A stretch of 12,959 nucleotides of DNA from Cyanobacteria bacterium HKST-UBA02 (GCA_020431945.1 JAGQHH010000374.1:1-12959); one strand, 5' to 3'. Positions 6,090 to 12,959 are shown, counted from the stretch's first letter. Notes: generated from the letters alone by a model not told the origin. Made by a program: numbers and translations.

Positions 6090-8009
6090 ATGGCAGCAGA
6101 CGAAAAAGATGAGCTTCGCTCGAGGATAGCAGCCCTTCCGGACACTCCCGGGGTCTACCTTTTCAAGAACGAGAAGGACGAGATCATCTATATCGGCAAG
6201 GCTCTCGGGCTCAAAAGCCGGGTGCGCTCTTATTTCAACGAGGCGTCCTGGAGAGAGCGTCCCAAGCTGGCGGTGATGATGCCTAAGGTGCGCTCGGTGG
6301 ACGCCATCCTCACCAACTCCGAGAAAGAGGCTCTGCTGCTGGAAGCCAATCTCATCCGCACCCATATGCCTCAATACAATGTCAGGCTCAAGGACGACCG
6401 GCGTTATCCCTGGCTTGCCATCACCTATGACGTTGCTTTTCCGCGTCTTGTCATGGTGCGGGATCCGGTGCGTTATCGCAAGAGCAACCCGCGCTCCCGG
6501 ATCTTCGGACCCTATGTCGAATCCGGCGCCATGTGGGAGACGGTGAAAGTGCTGCGCAAGGTCTTCCCCATGCGCCAGCGCAAGACGCCATTTTTCAAAG
6601 ATCGTCCCTGCATGAATTATCACATCGGGCTCTGTCTCGGTCCCTGTCAGAAGCTGGTGGACGAGGAGACCTATGACCGCATGGTGGAGCAGGTGGAGAT
6701 GTTTCTTGCCGGCCGCCAGCATGAAGTAGTGGCCCAGCTCAAGAGCGATATGGCAAAAGCCTCGGAGAATCTGGACTACGAGCAGGCTGCCCGGATCAGA
6801 GATCGGCTCAAGGCCCTGGAAACAGTGATTGAAAAACAACAAGTGTTTTTCCAGAGCAAGAAAGTCAATCAGGATGTCATCGCCGAGGCTCACACCGAGA
6901 AGCTCATCGCCATATGTATCATGCGGATAAGAGAAGGCAAGCTCACCTCATCCGATACAATCTGTCTTCCTCTTACCGATCGCACCCTGTGGGACGAAGC
7001 CTATGGAAGCTTCATCGAGCAGTACTATGCTGCCTGCGAAGACGTGTCCACTCCTTCCGAGCTATTGCTTCAGCACCGTTTGCCCGACGAGGACGAGAAC
7101 ATCCTCGCCGGTCTGCTCACCAGCAAAGCTGCGGGCACAGTGAAGATTCTCGTTCCGCAAAAGGGCGCCAAGCTCGATCTGATCGAGATGGCCAAGAAGA
7201 ACGCTCAGCAGAATCTCGCCCGGGAACTGCTTCTCAAGAATCCTGTACAAGACGCGCACAAAGAGACGGTGCTTACCGGCATGAAAGAAGAGATGGGGCT
7301 GAGCCGGGTGCCTCACCGGATCGAGTGTTTCGACATCTCCAATATCCAGGGCACCGACAACGTCGCAAGTATGGTGGTCTTCGAGCACGGCTCCGCCAAG
7401 AAAGGCGCTTACCGGACTTTCAAGATCCAGTCTGTGGAAGGCTCCCCGGATGACTTCGCTTCCATGAGAGAAGCAGTTGGAAGGCGTTATTCACGTTTGC
7501 TCAGAGAAGGAAAGTCGCTGCCCGACCTGATTGTAATCGACGGGGGCAAAGGTCAACTCTCAGCCGCCCTGGAAGCTCTAGCCGCCCTCGAGTCCGAGGG
7601 GCTGGACCGGGACTCCTTCGACATAGTCGGTCTGGCCAAGAAACAAGAAGAGATCTATTTCCCCGGGAAGTCGACCCCTCTTCTTCTTTCCCGGCGCTCG
7701 GAAGGGCTGCATCTTCTTCAGCAAGTGCGCAACGAAGCGCATCGATTTGCTGTCACCTATCACCGCAAGCTCAGGGCCAAGCGCTCCATCGCATCCCGTC
7801 TCGATACTTTGAAAGGTGTCGGCAAGACCCGCCGCAAGCTTCTCCTCGATCATTTCGGCTCTCTGGACAGTATGAAGAAAGCTGCCCTGGAAGAGCTCGA
7901 GGCTGTGCCGGGTCTGCCTAAGAATGTCGCCCGGGAGATCTTTACTTCTTTGAATCAGTCTGACTCAAAACCCGAATCAGGGTCGGAAAGAGAGTCGTCT
8001 GAATCTTGA
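6090..8009 (+). CDS. uvrC: UvrABC excinuclease subunit C
   Basis: UvrC makes both incisions around bulky DNA lesions after UvrA/UvrB recognition. The 639-residue product is full length. The N-terminal GIY-YIG nuclease (GVY 21-23, YIG 34-36) makes the 3' cut. A Cys region follows (RPCMNYHIGLCLGPC, Cys 174, 182, 186). Then come the UVR domain that binds UvrB (about 220-250, ENLDYEQAARIRDRLKAL) and the RNase H-like domain for the 5' cut, with probable catalytic Asp415 (FDIS), Asp484 (IDGGKG) and His551 (AHRF). The C-terminal helix-hairpin-helix pair (about 570-620) ends in an acidic Ser-rich tail. The first Cys of the four reported to hold an iron-sulphur cluster in E. coli UvrC is Arg here (MRQRK). 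ATG 6090 is preferred to TTG 6084. The 7-bp gap to radA suggests translational coupling; the last 33 bp overlap a convergent gene. Confidence 0.97.
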   Translation: MAADEKDELRSRIAALPDTPGVYLFKNEKDEIIYIGKALGLKSRVRSYFNEASWRERPKLAVMMPKVRSVDAILTNSEKEALLLEANLIRTHMPQYNVRLKDDRRYPWLAITYDVAFPRLVMVRDPVRYRKSNPRSRIFGPYVESGAMWETVKVLRKVFPMRQRKTPFFKDRPCMNYHIGLCLGPCQKLVDEETYDRMVEQVEMFLAGRQHEVVAQLKSDMAKASENLDYEQAARIRDRLKALETVIEKQQVFFQSKKVNQDVIAEAHTEKLIAICIMRIREGKLTSSDTICLPLTDRTLWDEAYGSFIEQYYAACEDVSTPSELLLQHRLPDEDENILAGLLTSKAAGTVKILVPQKGAKLDLIEMAKKNAQQNLARELLLKNPVQDAHKETVLTGMKEEMGLSRVPHRIECFDISNIQGTDNVASMVVFEHGSAKKGAYRTFKIQSVEGSPDDFASMREAVGRRYSRLLREGKSLPDLIVIDGGKGQLSAALEALAALESEGLDRDSFDIVGLAKKQEEIYFPGKSTPLLLSRRSEGLHLLQQVRNEAHRFAVTYHRKLRAKRSIASRLDTLKGVGKTRRKLLLDHFGSLDSMKKAALEELEAVPGLPKNVAREIFTSLNQSDSKPESGSERESSES

Positions 8010-8705
8010 ATGGAAGACATCTTCGCCGATCTCGGCGTCGAAGGTGCGGCTGGTGTATTCGTAGCGGATCCGAGTCGGCTCTTTGAGCCGGTCTCTGAAT
8101 TCGTCGGTCCTGATGAAGTCCATGTATTGCTCGAGAAGATCCGGCGGGATGCGCGAGAGCACCTCCGAGACCTGCTCGTCATCGCTCTCTGCTGTTTCTT
8201 TGTTGATCTCGGCTATGGAATAATCGCTTTTGCTGACCGCTATCCTGATAGTGGTATTTTGATCCTCTGTCTCGAGGAGAAAACATTCCTGACCGTCAAA
8301 ATCGATCTCGTCGATGAGCCTGTAGTCTTCGTAGTCTATAAGTCGGTGGCATCTGATCGCCGGCATCAAGAGCGCCGGCACATGCACCGAAGCACCAAAT
8401 GAGACACCAGTGACCCCGGCTATGGCGGTATTGAGGTCCGAGATCTCCTCTCGTTCTCCCATCTCCGGAGAATGGCTGTAGCATTCGTTGCGATTCTTGC
8501 GCACGGTGAAATTCATGAGCTTTCCCAGTGGCGCGTTTTTCTTGAATTCGAAGCGGAACTGATTGGGCTGCTTATAAAAGGTCCGGAATTCCACCAGACC
8601 CTCGAGGTGCTCGGCTTTCCTCACCTCCACATAGCCGTCGTCGCTGTAGCTTCTGCACATGCAGTAGCGGTTGCGTATCTCATCGACTATCCGCGCTGGA
8701 TCCAT
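7977..8705 (-). CDS. LolA-fold-like protein without a visible signal peptide
   Basis: A 242-residue protein. The opening MDPARIVDEIRNRYCMCRSY followed by DDGYVEV, then FRTFYKQPNQFRFEFKK at 40-56, resembles a family of LolA/outer-membrane-lipoprotein-sorting-like proteins (a half beta-barrel that binds acyl chains), in which a helix and an 'RSYxDxG' turn precede the first strands. The later part (DYRLIDEIDFDGQECFLLET, then IRIAVSKSDYSIAEI) fits strands of the same fold. This is recognition by eye and moderate at best. Unlike true LolA, no signal peptide is present, even if translation began at the far upstream ATG 8771, so the product seems cytoplasmic. A CxC pair (Cys15, Cys17) sits near the start. 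ATG 8705 is chosen because the similarity begins there and it avoids overlap with the upstream gene; the ribosome site is weak (AAGAG). The gene lies 17 bp behind the GGDEF-like gene. Confidence 0.7.
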   Translation of the reverse strand: MDPARIVDEIRNRYCMCRSYSDDGYVEVRKAEHLEGLVEFRTFYKQPNQFRFEFKKNAPLGKLMNFTVRKNRNECYSHSPEMGEREEISDLNTAIAGVTGVSFGASVHVPALLMPAIRCHRLIDYEDYRLIDEIDFDGQECFLLETEDQNTTIRIAVSKSDYSIAEINKETAESDDEQVSEVLSRIPPDLLEQYMDFIRTDEFRDRLKEPTRIRYEYTSRTFDAEIGEDVFHSRFRRLSFRP

Positions 8706-8722
8706 TCTCTTATTGTATGTGC

Positions 8723-10294
8723 TTACTGGATATTCCGGGCCATCAGTATAGGAACTCCTTTGGCACGGCATTGTTTGAGGGCGAGCTCCGCAGCCGAAAG
8801 CAGCCTGAACATGTCTCCGACATCCTCGGGAATGCCGGCAATGCCGAAATTGACGGCAATATTGCTGGTGTCCGGACCTTTATAAGGCTGGCCCGGCGTG
8901 TGCCCCTGGTGAATACATCCGCCGATCTGCTCGGCTACCCCCACCGCATCTACCAGTTTCATGTCGGGCAGGACCAGGGCAAACTCATTGTGCTCGTAAT
9001 GTCCGAGTATGTCCGTGGGACGCTTCATTTCCCCGATTCTTCTCATCACCTCGGCGACGATCTGGGGCGGCACTCCCCCTGAGCTTCCCAGGGCAGGCTT
9101 GCTGGGCATGAGCTGGAAAAGTACCAGAGAGAGCGGGTGATCCGGCGCCGCTCTGGCTGCTTCGTGGCGGAGCATATAGAGCAACATGCCATAGGTGAGA
9201 ATACCGGTCTCTCTTTTGGTGATGCTTGCCAGAAACGACTCCACCACCGGGGTCTCGATATATTTTGCCGGTACCGTCACCCTGGAGATTACCCGGTCGC
9301 TCACGATCACAGTGCCGCAACGAATCAGGTTGGCCACCACAGGTACCCACTTGCTCCGGGCAAGACCGATACGGGCGAGTATCTCTCTGAGGCTGCTGCG
9401 ACCGTCTATGAGAAGATAGAAAGCCTTGAGCATGCTCATATTGATGGGCTCGCCCTTCTCCATGAGGGTCTCGAATTCTTGTTCGGTTAGATCGGGGTTC
9501 TTGCGTTGCAGAACAGAGTCATGAGTGACGCCCAGTCTCGATATGGCCCTGGTGTTGTCGGCCAGGAGAATGCCCTGCATGATCACAGACTCGAGGCTCT
9601 CGTTGATGGTGTGCTCGTCGGTCTTGATCTTGGGCTCGAACTGGAAATTCCCCTCGGTAAGCCCGATCACCCTCAACATGCATTCCATGCCTTCGCCGAT
9701 GGTGCCGGTTGCATGAACCGGTGATCCGTTCTCGAAATAGACGTCTGCTTGCTTGAGCTTGCTCTCGAGACGCAATCTGCCGGACATCTCGGCCATGAAG
9801 ATGGACTGGAGAATATTGGTTATATGAACCAGCGCCAGCTCTCCTGAAAGGGCGCTCTCTTCAGGTCTTCTCAGTCTCTGGAGCTCGTCGACGGGAATCT
9901 TCTCGCTGCCGTCGAAAGTGGTGATGAGCTCTTCGGTCTGGTTCGGTCTCAGAGATGACTTCTTCTTCTCGTCTATTGTGTCCCGGAGGTTTTCCCCGGT
10001 GGCATCGACGATGAGAGCGAGGATCTGAGCAGGATCCCTGGAGATGTGGAACCAGAGCTCTCGGGCATCCGCCCCAGAGCCCCGGCTCATCCGCCATTCG
10101 TAGGTGCCGTCAGCCTGGGAGGCTGATTTGAGGGAGAGCATGAAGTCGCCGTTCTGTCTTTGATCGTGCCAGAAATAATTGAACCGGGTGTCGTGGTTCG
10201 TGGTAGCATCCCGCACGAAGCTGCGCAGGTCGTTTTCTGTCGGCCTGGATGCCAGTTTCTGTAGTTTTTCCGGTCCTGCGGACTTCTTGAACAT
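8723..10294 (-). CDS. DUF4388 protein with degenerate GGDEF domain
   Basis: A 523-residue cytoplasmic protein. Residues 20-110 form an unrecognised N-terminal domain with alternating strands (FNYFWHDQRQNGDFMLSLKS, YEWRMSRGS, LWFHIS). Residues about 149-250 look like a DUF4388/PATAN-type domain (LVHITNILQSIFMAEMSGRL, then ADVYFENGSPVHA and GNFQFEP), found in bacterial signalling proteins. A helical region follows (270-345). The C-terminus (about 386-515) has the layout of a GGDEF domain: GHYEHNEFALVLPD at the active loop, NIAVNFGIAGIPED, and AAELALKQCRAKG. The GG(D/E)EF signature is replaced by YEHNEF, so diguanylate cyclase activity is unlikely; it may bind a nucleotide or act as a scaffold. 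The start at 10294 has no clear ribosome site. It heads a two-gene unit with the LolA-like gene. The role is inferred as regulatory. Confidence 0.85.
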   Translation of the reverse strand: MFKKSAGPEKLQKLASRPTENDLRSFVRDATTNHDTRFNYFWHDQRQNGDFMLSLKSASQADGTYEWRMSRGSGADARELWFHISRDPAQILALIVDATGENLRDTIDEKKKSSLRPNQTEELITTFDGSEKIPVDELQRLRRPEESALSGELALVHITNILQSIFMAEMSGRLRLESKLKQADVYFENGSPVHATGTIGEGMECMLRVIGLTEGNFQFEPKIKTDEHTINESLESVIMQGILLADNTRAISRLGVTHDSVLQRKNPDLTEQEFETLMEKGEPINMSMLKAFYLLIDGRSSLREILARIGLARSKWVPVVANLIRCGTVIVSDRVISRVTVPAKYIETPVVESFLASITKRETGILTYGMLLYMLRHEAARAAPDHPLSLVLFQLMPSKPALGSSGGVPPQIVAEVMRRIGEMKRPTDILGHYEHNEFALVLPDMKLVDAVGVAEQIGGCIHQGHTPGQPYKGPDTSNIAVNFGIAGIPEDVGDMFRLLSAAELALKQCRAKGVPILMARNIQ

Positions 10295-10368
10295 CGCCAG
10301 ATTAAGAATGTAGATAGACTCAATATCTAAAGTAATGGGGATATTTTAATAGATACAGCGGAGAAGCC
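10295..10368. promoter_or_regulatory. Divergent AT-rich promoter region
   Basis: This 74-bp gap separates the minus-strand DUF4388/GGDEF-like gene from the plus-strand membrane TPR gene and must hold both promoters unless either extends into coding sequence. It is clearly AT-rich compared with its surroundings (for example ATATTTTAAT at 10341-10350, a candidate -10 for the TPR gene). No -35/-10 pair with good spacing could be assigned on either strand. Confidence 0.4.
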
Positions 10369-11874
10369 ATGAAGAAGTTTCGAAAGAGCAATAAAAAACG
10401 GGCTCTATTTCTCGTGATTGCAGTCTTGTTCGCCTTTTACGGCGCCCTGTATTCTTTGCCGGTTCTTTCTTTCCCTCTCTTCTGCCTGACTACCTTTATT
10501 CTCTTATTCCCTGCGGAGACAATCTCTTGTTTCGGCTACCTGGCAGCCACAAGAGGCAATATTTCTCTGGCTGATAATCTCACCCGGAAAGCTCTCAACC
10601 TGGAGCCTGAATCGCGCTACTGCCAGCTTGCCAGGGCTTCTGTCCTGGTGGTGGATCACCGCTTCGACGAGAGCGAACAGGTCCTCAGCCTCATTCTCGA
10701 CGAGGTGCCCGATCATACCGATGGACGGCTGGTCCGGGCTCTTTCCGGCTGTATCTCGGGAGGGGGCGAGCAAGTCATCGCTGACGCCGATTTCGTCCTG
10801 ACAAAGAGACCTCGAGACTGGCGGGCCTTTTATGCAAAGGCTTCGGCGGGCTGCTGCATGGCCGGGGAAGCAGCCCTGATTCAGGCGGAAAAAGATGCCA
10901 CCAGGGCGATCGAGCTGGCACCACATTCGGTACAGACTCATTATCTGAGAGCCTTCGTCCGCTTCAATAAAGGCGCCTGGCAAGCCGGTCTCGCCGATCT
11001 GGATACCTATCTCAAGAAAAAGCGAAACTATGTCGATGCCCTCTGTCTCAAGGCCATTATCATGATGATGATCAATCGCCTCGAGGAAGCCGAAGAGCTA
11101 ATCGTCAGGGTTCTCGCCCTCAGACCCGGTCATCGAAACACTCGCCTGGTGAGGGCCCAGGTCTTCCTGAGGCGCAATATGCCCCAGGCGGCCCTGCGCG
11201 ATGCCGAGGATCTGGTGACGGAATCTCCCGGAATATGCGCATACTGGTATGTCCACGCCGCCTGCCTGACCAGGCTCAATCGAGGCGCAGAAGCGCTCTC
11301 GTCTGCCAACCGGCTCCTGTCCATCAATCCCGATGAATGTCTTGGATACCTTGCCAGGGCTGCTATTCTCGCCCGGGCCGAGGAGTTCGAGCAGGCTCTG
11401 GGCAATGCCGAAGAGGCGATCCGTTGCAATCCTTTCCGCTGCTCGCCTTATGCAGTCAAAGCCTGGATCCTGTGGCGAACAGGAAGCATCGAGGAAGGTC
11501 TCGAGGCTGCTTCTCTGGCAATCGAGAAGCATGAGCTCTTCGGTCTTGCCTGGGCTTTGCGGGCGCTCTGTCTCGCCGATCTGGAGAGGCTGGAGGAAGC
11601 TTCAGAGGCCTGGCAGAAAGCCGTCGAGCTCGAGCCCGAGAGCGCTATCTGCCATCTGGCTGCCGCTCTGGTTTGCCGCAAGCAGGGACGTGATGAGGGG
11701 TCCCAGAGGCATATCGAGCATGCCCTGGAGCTCGATCCCCTGGAAATCGAGTGCTACAGGATTGTAGACGAGAACAAATACAAGAGCCTATTGGAGGATT
11801 TCATGAAGGAGAAGGTTGTGTCATTACCTCAACCTCAGGAGCATGGCGGCTCCCAGAAGCAGAATCAGACCTGA
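10369..11874 (+). CDS. Membrane-anchored TPR protein
   Basis: A 501-residue protein. A strongly basic start (MKKFRKSNKKR) is followed by two hydrophobic segments, about residues 12-30 and 32-58, likely a membrane hairpin that leaves the rest in the cytoplasm by the positive-inside rule. From about residue 57 to 480 it consists of TPRs, with typical endings such as ATRAIELAPHS, RLLSINPDE, AIRCNPF, AVELEPES and ALELDPLE. It is rich in Arg, Leu, Ala and Cys, quite unlike the Gln/Tyr-rich TPR protein at the left edge, so the two are not recent copies. The start is supported by GGAG 5 bases upstream. No enzymatic domain is visible, so it is probably an assembly or scaffold protein. Its last 17 codons (from SLPQPQEHGG) overlap the convergent permease gene and read as an unstructured tail. 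Confidence 0.9.
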   Translation: MKKFRKSNKKRALFLVIAVLFAFYGALYSLPVLSFPLFCLTTFILLFPAETISCFGYLAATRGNISLADNLTRKALNLEPESRYCQLARASVLVVDHRFDESEQVLSLILDEVPDHTDGRLVRALSGCISGGGEQVIADADFVLTKRPRDWRAFYAKASAGCCMAGEAALIQAEKDATRAIELAPHSVQTHYLRAFVRFNKGAWQAGLADLDTYLKKKRNYVDALCLKAIIMMMINRLEEAEELIVRVLALRPGHRNTRLVRAQVFLRRNMPQAALRDAEDLVTESPGICAYWYVHAACLTRLNRGAEALSSANRLLSINPDECLGYLARAAILARAEEFEQALGNAEEAIRCNPFRCSPYAVKAWILWRTGSIEEGLEAASLAIEKHELFGLAWALRALCLADLERLEEASEAWQKAVELEPESAICHLAAALVCRKQGRDEGSQRHIEHALELDPLEIECYRIVDENKYKSLLEDFMKEKVVSLPQPQEHGGSQKQNQT

Positions 11875-12567
11875 GACCAACTTTCGGAAGGTCTTCTCCG
11901 GCAGGCTGGACAGTGCCCGGCGCCCCAGCAGGGTGCCGGCTACGACCCCGACCACGGCGGTGATCAGGGCAGGAATCTGCTCCAGGAGCTGGTTTCCGGT
12001 GCTGGCAAAATAGACGGGCATCCTGGCCAGATCGACGATGAGGGCGATAGCCGTGGCGGTGGCGACGAATTGCTCGCGATCGAGGTCGAAGCCAAGAAGT
12101 GCTGCCGATCTGATGCCTCCCTGATTACCGACCATGCCCCCGAAGAGCCCGGAGATAAGACCGGCAGCAAAACCGGTCTTCTTGCCGAAGCGCCACTTCT
12201 CCGAAACTCCTGAAAGTCCCGTGGAGCCTGCAAAGATAAGAAGAGCCGCGAATACCATGGTAAGAGCCCGGTCGTCTGCCCTGCTGAAAAGAAAGGCACC
12301 GGCAAGCCCGCCGATGGCGCTGAGAATGCCGAAGTTGAGCAGAACAGTCCGGTCGATGCTTTTGCGAAGCATCATCAGGCGCAACAGAGTCCCGGCGAAA
12401 TGGGGGATCGAGACCATCGCCACAGCCAGTCTCAGATCCACAGTCAGGCTCAGGAAAGGAGTCAGGATACTGCCGATTCCGAAGCCGCATATGGAGGCTA
12501 CGCCTCCGGCTATGCCGGCGACCGCTGCCTCTGCCGATCCGTTTAGCAATGATTCCAGGCTGTACAT
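11824..12567 (-). CDS. TSUP family (TauE/SafE) membrane permease
   Basis: A 247-residue integral membrane protein with about seven to eight hydrophobic segments, the usual size for the TSUP family, whose members export or import sulphite, sulphoacetate and other organosulphur or small anions. The two family half-motifs are present: AGIAGGVASICGFGIGSILT (residues 17-36) and SGLFGGMVGNQGGIRSAALL (139-158). The latter has the Gly-rich form common in COG0730. Substrate cannot be told from sequence, and no sulphur-metabolism gene is next to it. ATG 12567 is the only Met before the first motif; an in-frame TGA lies 15 bases upstream. There is no ribosome site before it. A -10-like TATAAA (12580 to 12575, minus strand) is so close that transcription could begin within a base or two of the ATG. 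Confidence 0.92.
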   Translation of the reverse strand: MYSLESLLNGSAEAAVAGIAGGVASICGFGIGSILTPFLSLTVDLRLAVAMVSIPHFAGTLLRLMMLRKSIDRTVLLNFGILSAIGGLAGAFLFSRADDRALTMVFAALLIFAGSTGLSGVSEKWRFGKKTGFAAGLISGLFGGMVGNQGGIRSAALLGFDLDREQFVATATAIALIVDLARMPVYFASTGNQLLEQIPALITAVVGVVAGTLLGRRALSSLPEKTFRKLVSGLILLLGAAMLLRLR

Positions 12568-12586
12568 TGCCCAATTTATAGATCAG

Positions 12587-12615
12587 TTGAAGATTGAGAG
12601 AAAGTCTTTTATGAT
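12587..12615 (+). promoter_or_regulatory. Sigma70-type promoter for the small ORF and rarA
   Basis: TTGAAG (12587-12592, four of six matches to TTGACA) is followed after exactly 17 bases by TATGAT (12610-12615, five of six matches to TATAAT). Transcription would start near 12622, giving a leader of about 33 bases before ATG 12655 and about 147 before rarA. It is the best -35/-10 pair I found in the window. Confidence 0.65.
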
Positions 12616-12654
12616 CAGATAAACTCGGGTTCTCAAGCATAAGGCTGTTTGGAG

Positions 12655-12753
12655 ATGGGCAATTTTTTCCGCAAGCATCAGAAAGCAATCATTCTGTTAA
12701 TGCTATTTGCATTTCTAGCCACCCTCTGTCCGGCTGTTCTCACACTTTTCTAG
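12655..12753 (+). CDS. 32-residue membrane peptide ORF upstream of rarA
   Basis: A short ORF reading MGNFFRKHQKAIILLMLF and so on, ending in TAG 12751-12753. It has a basic start (Arg-Lys-His-Gln-Lys) and one hydrophobic helix of about 20 residues, with a Cys-Pro near its end. The FFRKHxK start resembles the N-terminal anchor of SurA/PpiD-type chaperones, but nothing follows it. It begins about 33 bases after a good promoter start point. AAGG lies 10 bases before the ATG and GGAG directly adjoins it, so ribosome binding is plausible but not ideal. It shares its reading frame with rarA, 15 bases downstream, and may couple translation of rarA, which has no good ribosome site. It could also be non-coding leader; moderate to low confidence. 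Confidence 0.4.
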   Translation: MGNFFRKHQKAIILLMLFAFLATLCPAVLTLF

Positions 12754-12768
12754 GCCGGCAAGTCACCG

Positions 12769-12959
12769 ATGAATCAACTGAAAAGCCGCAAAGCACCGCT
12801 TGCCGACCGCATGCGTCCTGCCAGCCTCGATGAGATCGCCGGACAGGAGAAGCTCCTGGCTGAAGGCGGTGTCCTCAAGGAGATGGTAGAAGGCGGAGAG
12901 CTCACCTCGATGATCTTCTGGGGACCTCCCGGAGTGGGCAAGACCACCCTGGCCAAGAT
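12769..12959 (+). CDS. rarA: Replication-associated recombination protein A, 3' end outside the window
   Basis: RarA (MgsA) is a AAA+ ATPase related to clamp-loader subunits and eukaryotic WRNIP1/Mgs1; it acts at stalled replication forks. The first 63 codons are visible and run off the right edge. They carry the family's conserved start, [20 protein letters not shown] (residues 10-29), then [10 protein letters not shown] and the Walker A segment [17 protein letters not shown] (47-63). ATG 12769 is the first start after the in-frame TAG at 12751 and gives the N-terminal length expected for the family. No clear Shine-Dalgarno site precedes it, so initiation may depend on the small ORF upstream or on an unstructured leader. 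Identification is firm despite truncation; the ATPase core, lid and tetramerisation domains lie outside. Confidence 0.93.
   Translation, partial: MNQLKSRKAPLADRMRPASLDEIAGQEKLLAEGGVLKEMVEGGELTSMIFWGPPGVGKTTLAK

Noticed and set aside
6051..6893. 280-codon minus-strand frame within uvrC
   Set aside because: The plus strand encodes conserved UvrC domains throughout; the antisense translation is His-rich and unlike any family I know.
8706..8771. Longer start for the LolA-like protein, adding 22 residues
   Set aside because: The extension overlaps the upstream gene, is polar and gives no signal peptide; the family-like sequence begins at MDPAR.
1..12959. CRISPR array, tRNA, rRNA, insertion sequence, toxin-antitoxin or defence island
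   Set aside because: I found no regularly spaced direct repeats, no tRNA-like cloverleaf in the short gaps, and no transposase, integrase, nuclease-defence or toxin family among the coding regions.

Overview
This window is a bacterial chromosomal segment of moderately high GC by eye. Genes are tightly packed on both strands and gaps are short. Its core genes are prolipoprotein diacylglyceryl transferase (lgt), the recombination protein radA, the excision nuclease subunit uvrC, and the start of the AAA+ ATPase rarA. Around them lie several secreted or membrane TPR proteins and proteins with no clear function. The mix of abundant TPR proteins, a DUF4388-like module joined to a degenerate GGDEF domain, a LolA-fold-like protein, and a UvrC whose cysteine region reads like the cyanobacterial form suggests a non-photosynthetic Cyanobacteriota lineage (Obscuribacter/Melainabacteria type). 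That assignment is inference; a planctomycete-like or other environmental bacterium is not excluded.

Layout. Positions 1-3440 (+) hold three envelope-type proteins: the 3' part of a long TPR protein built from duplicated super-modules, a secreted kinesin-light-chain-type TPR protein, and a small Pro-rich secreted protein. Positions 3437-4485 (-) hold lgt and, upstream of it, a 65-residue secreted peptide. Positions 4586-8009 (+) hold radA and uvrC, 7 bp apart, a DNA-repair pair. Positions 7977-10294 (-) hold a two-gene unit: a DUF4388/degenerate-GGDEF protein followed by a LolA-like protein without a visible signal peptide. Positions 10369-11874 (+) encode a membrane-anchored TPR protein. Positions 11824-12567 (-) encode a TSUP (TauE/SafE) permease. 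The right edge (+) carries a good sigma70-type promoter, a 32-codon membrane peptide ORF and the first 63 codons of rarA.

All three convergent gene pairs overlap at their 3' ends (4, 33 and 51 bp), so none has an intergenic terminator. I see no tRNA, rRNA, CRISPR array, insertion sequence or phage gene. No gap between genes exceeds 300 bases. Nothing here is clearly a new defence or mobile system. The least explained parts are the GGDEF-like/LolA-like pair, the small ORF in frame with rarA, and the modular TPR protein.
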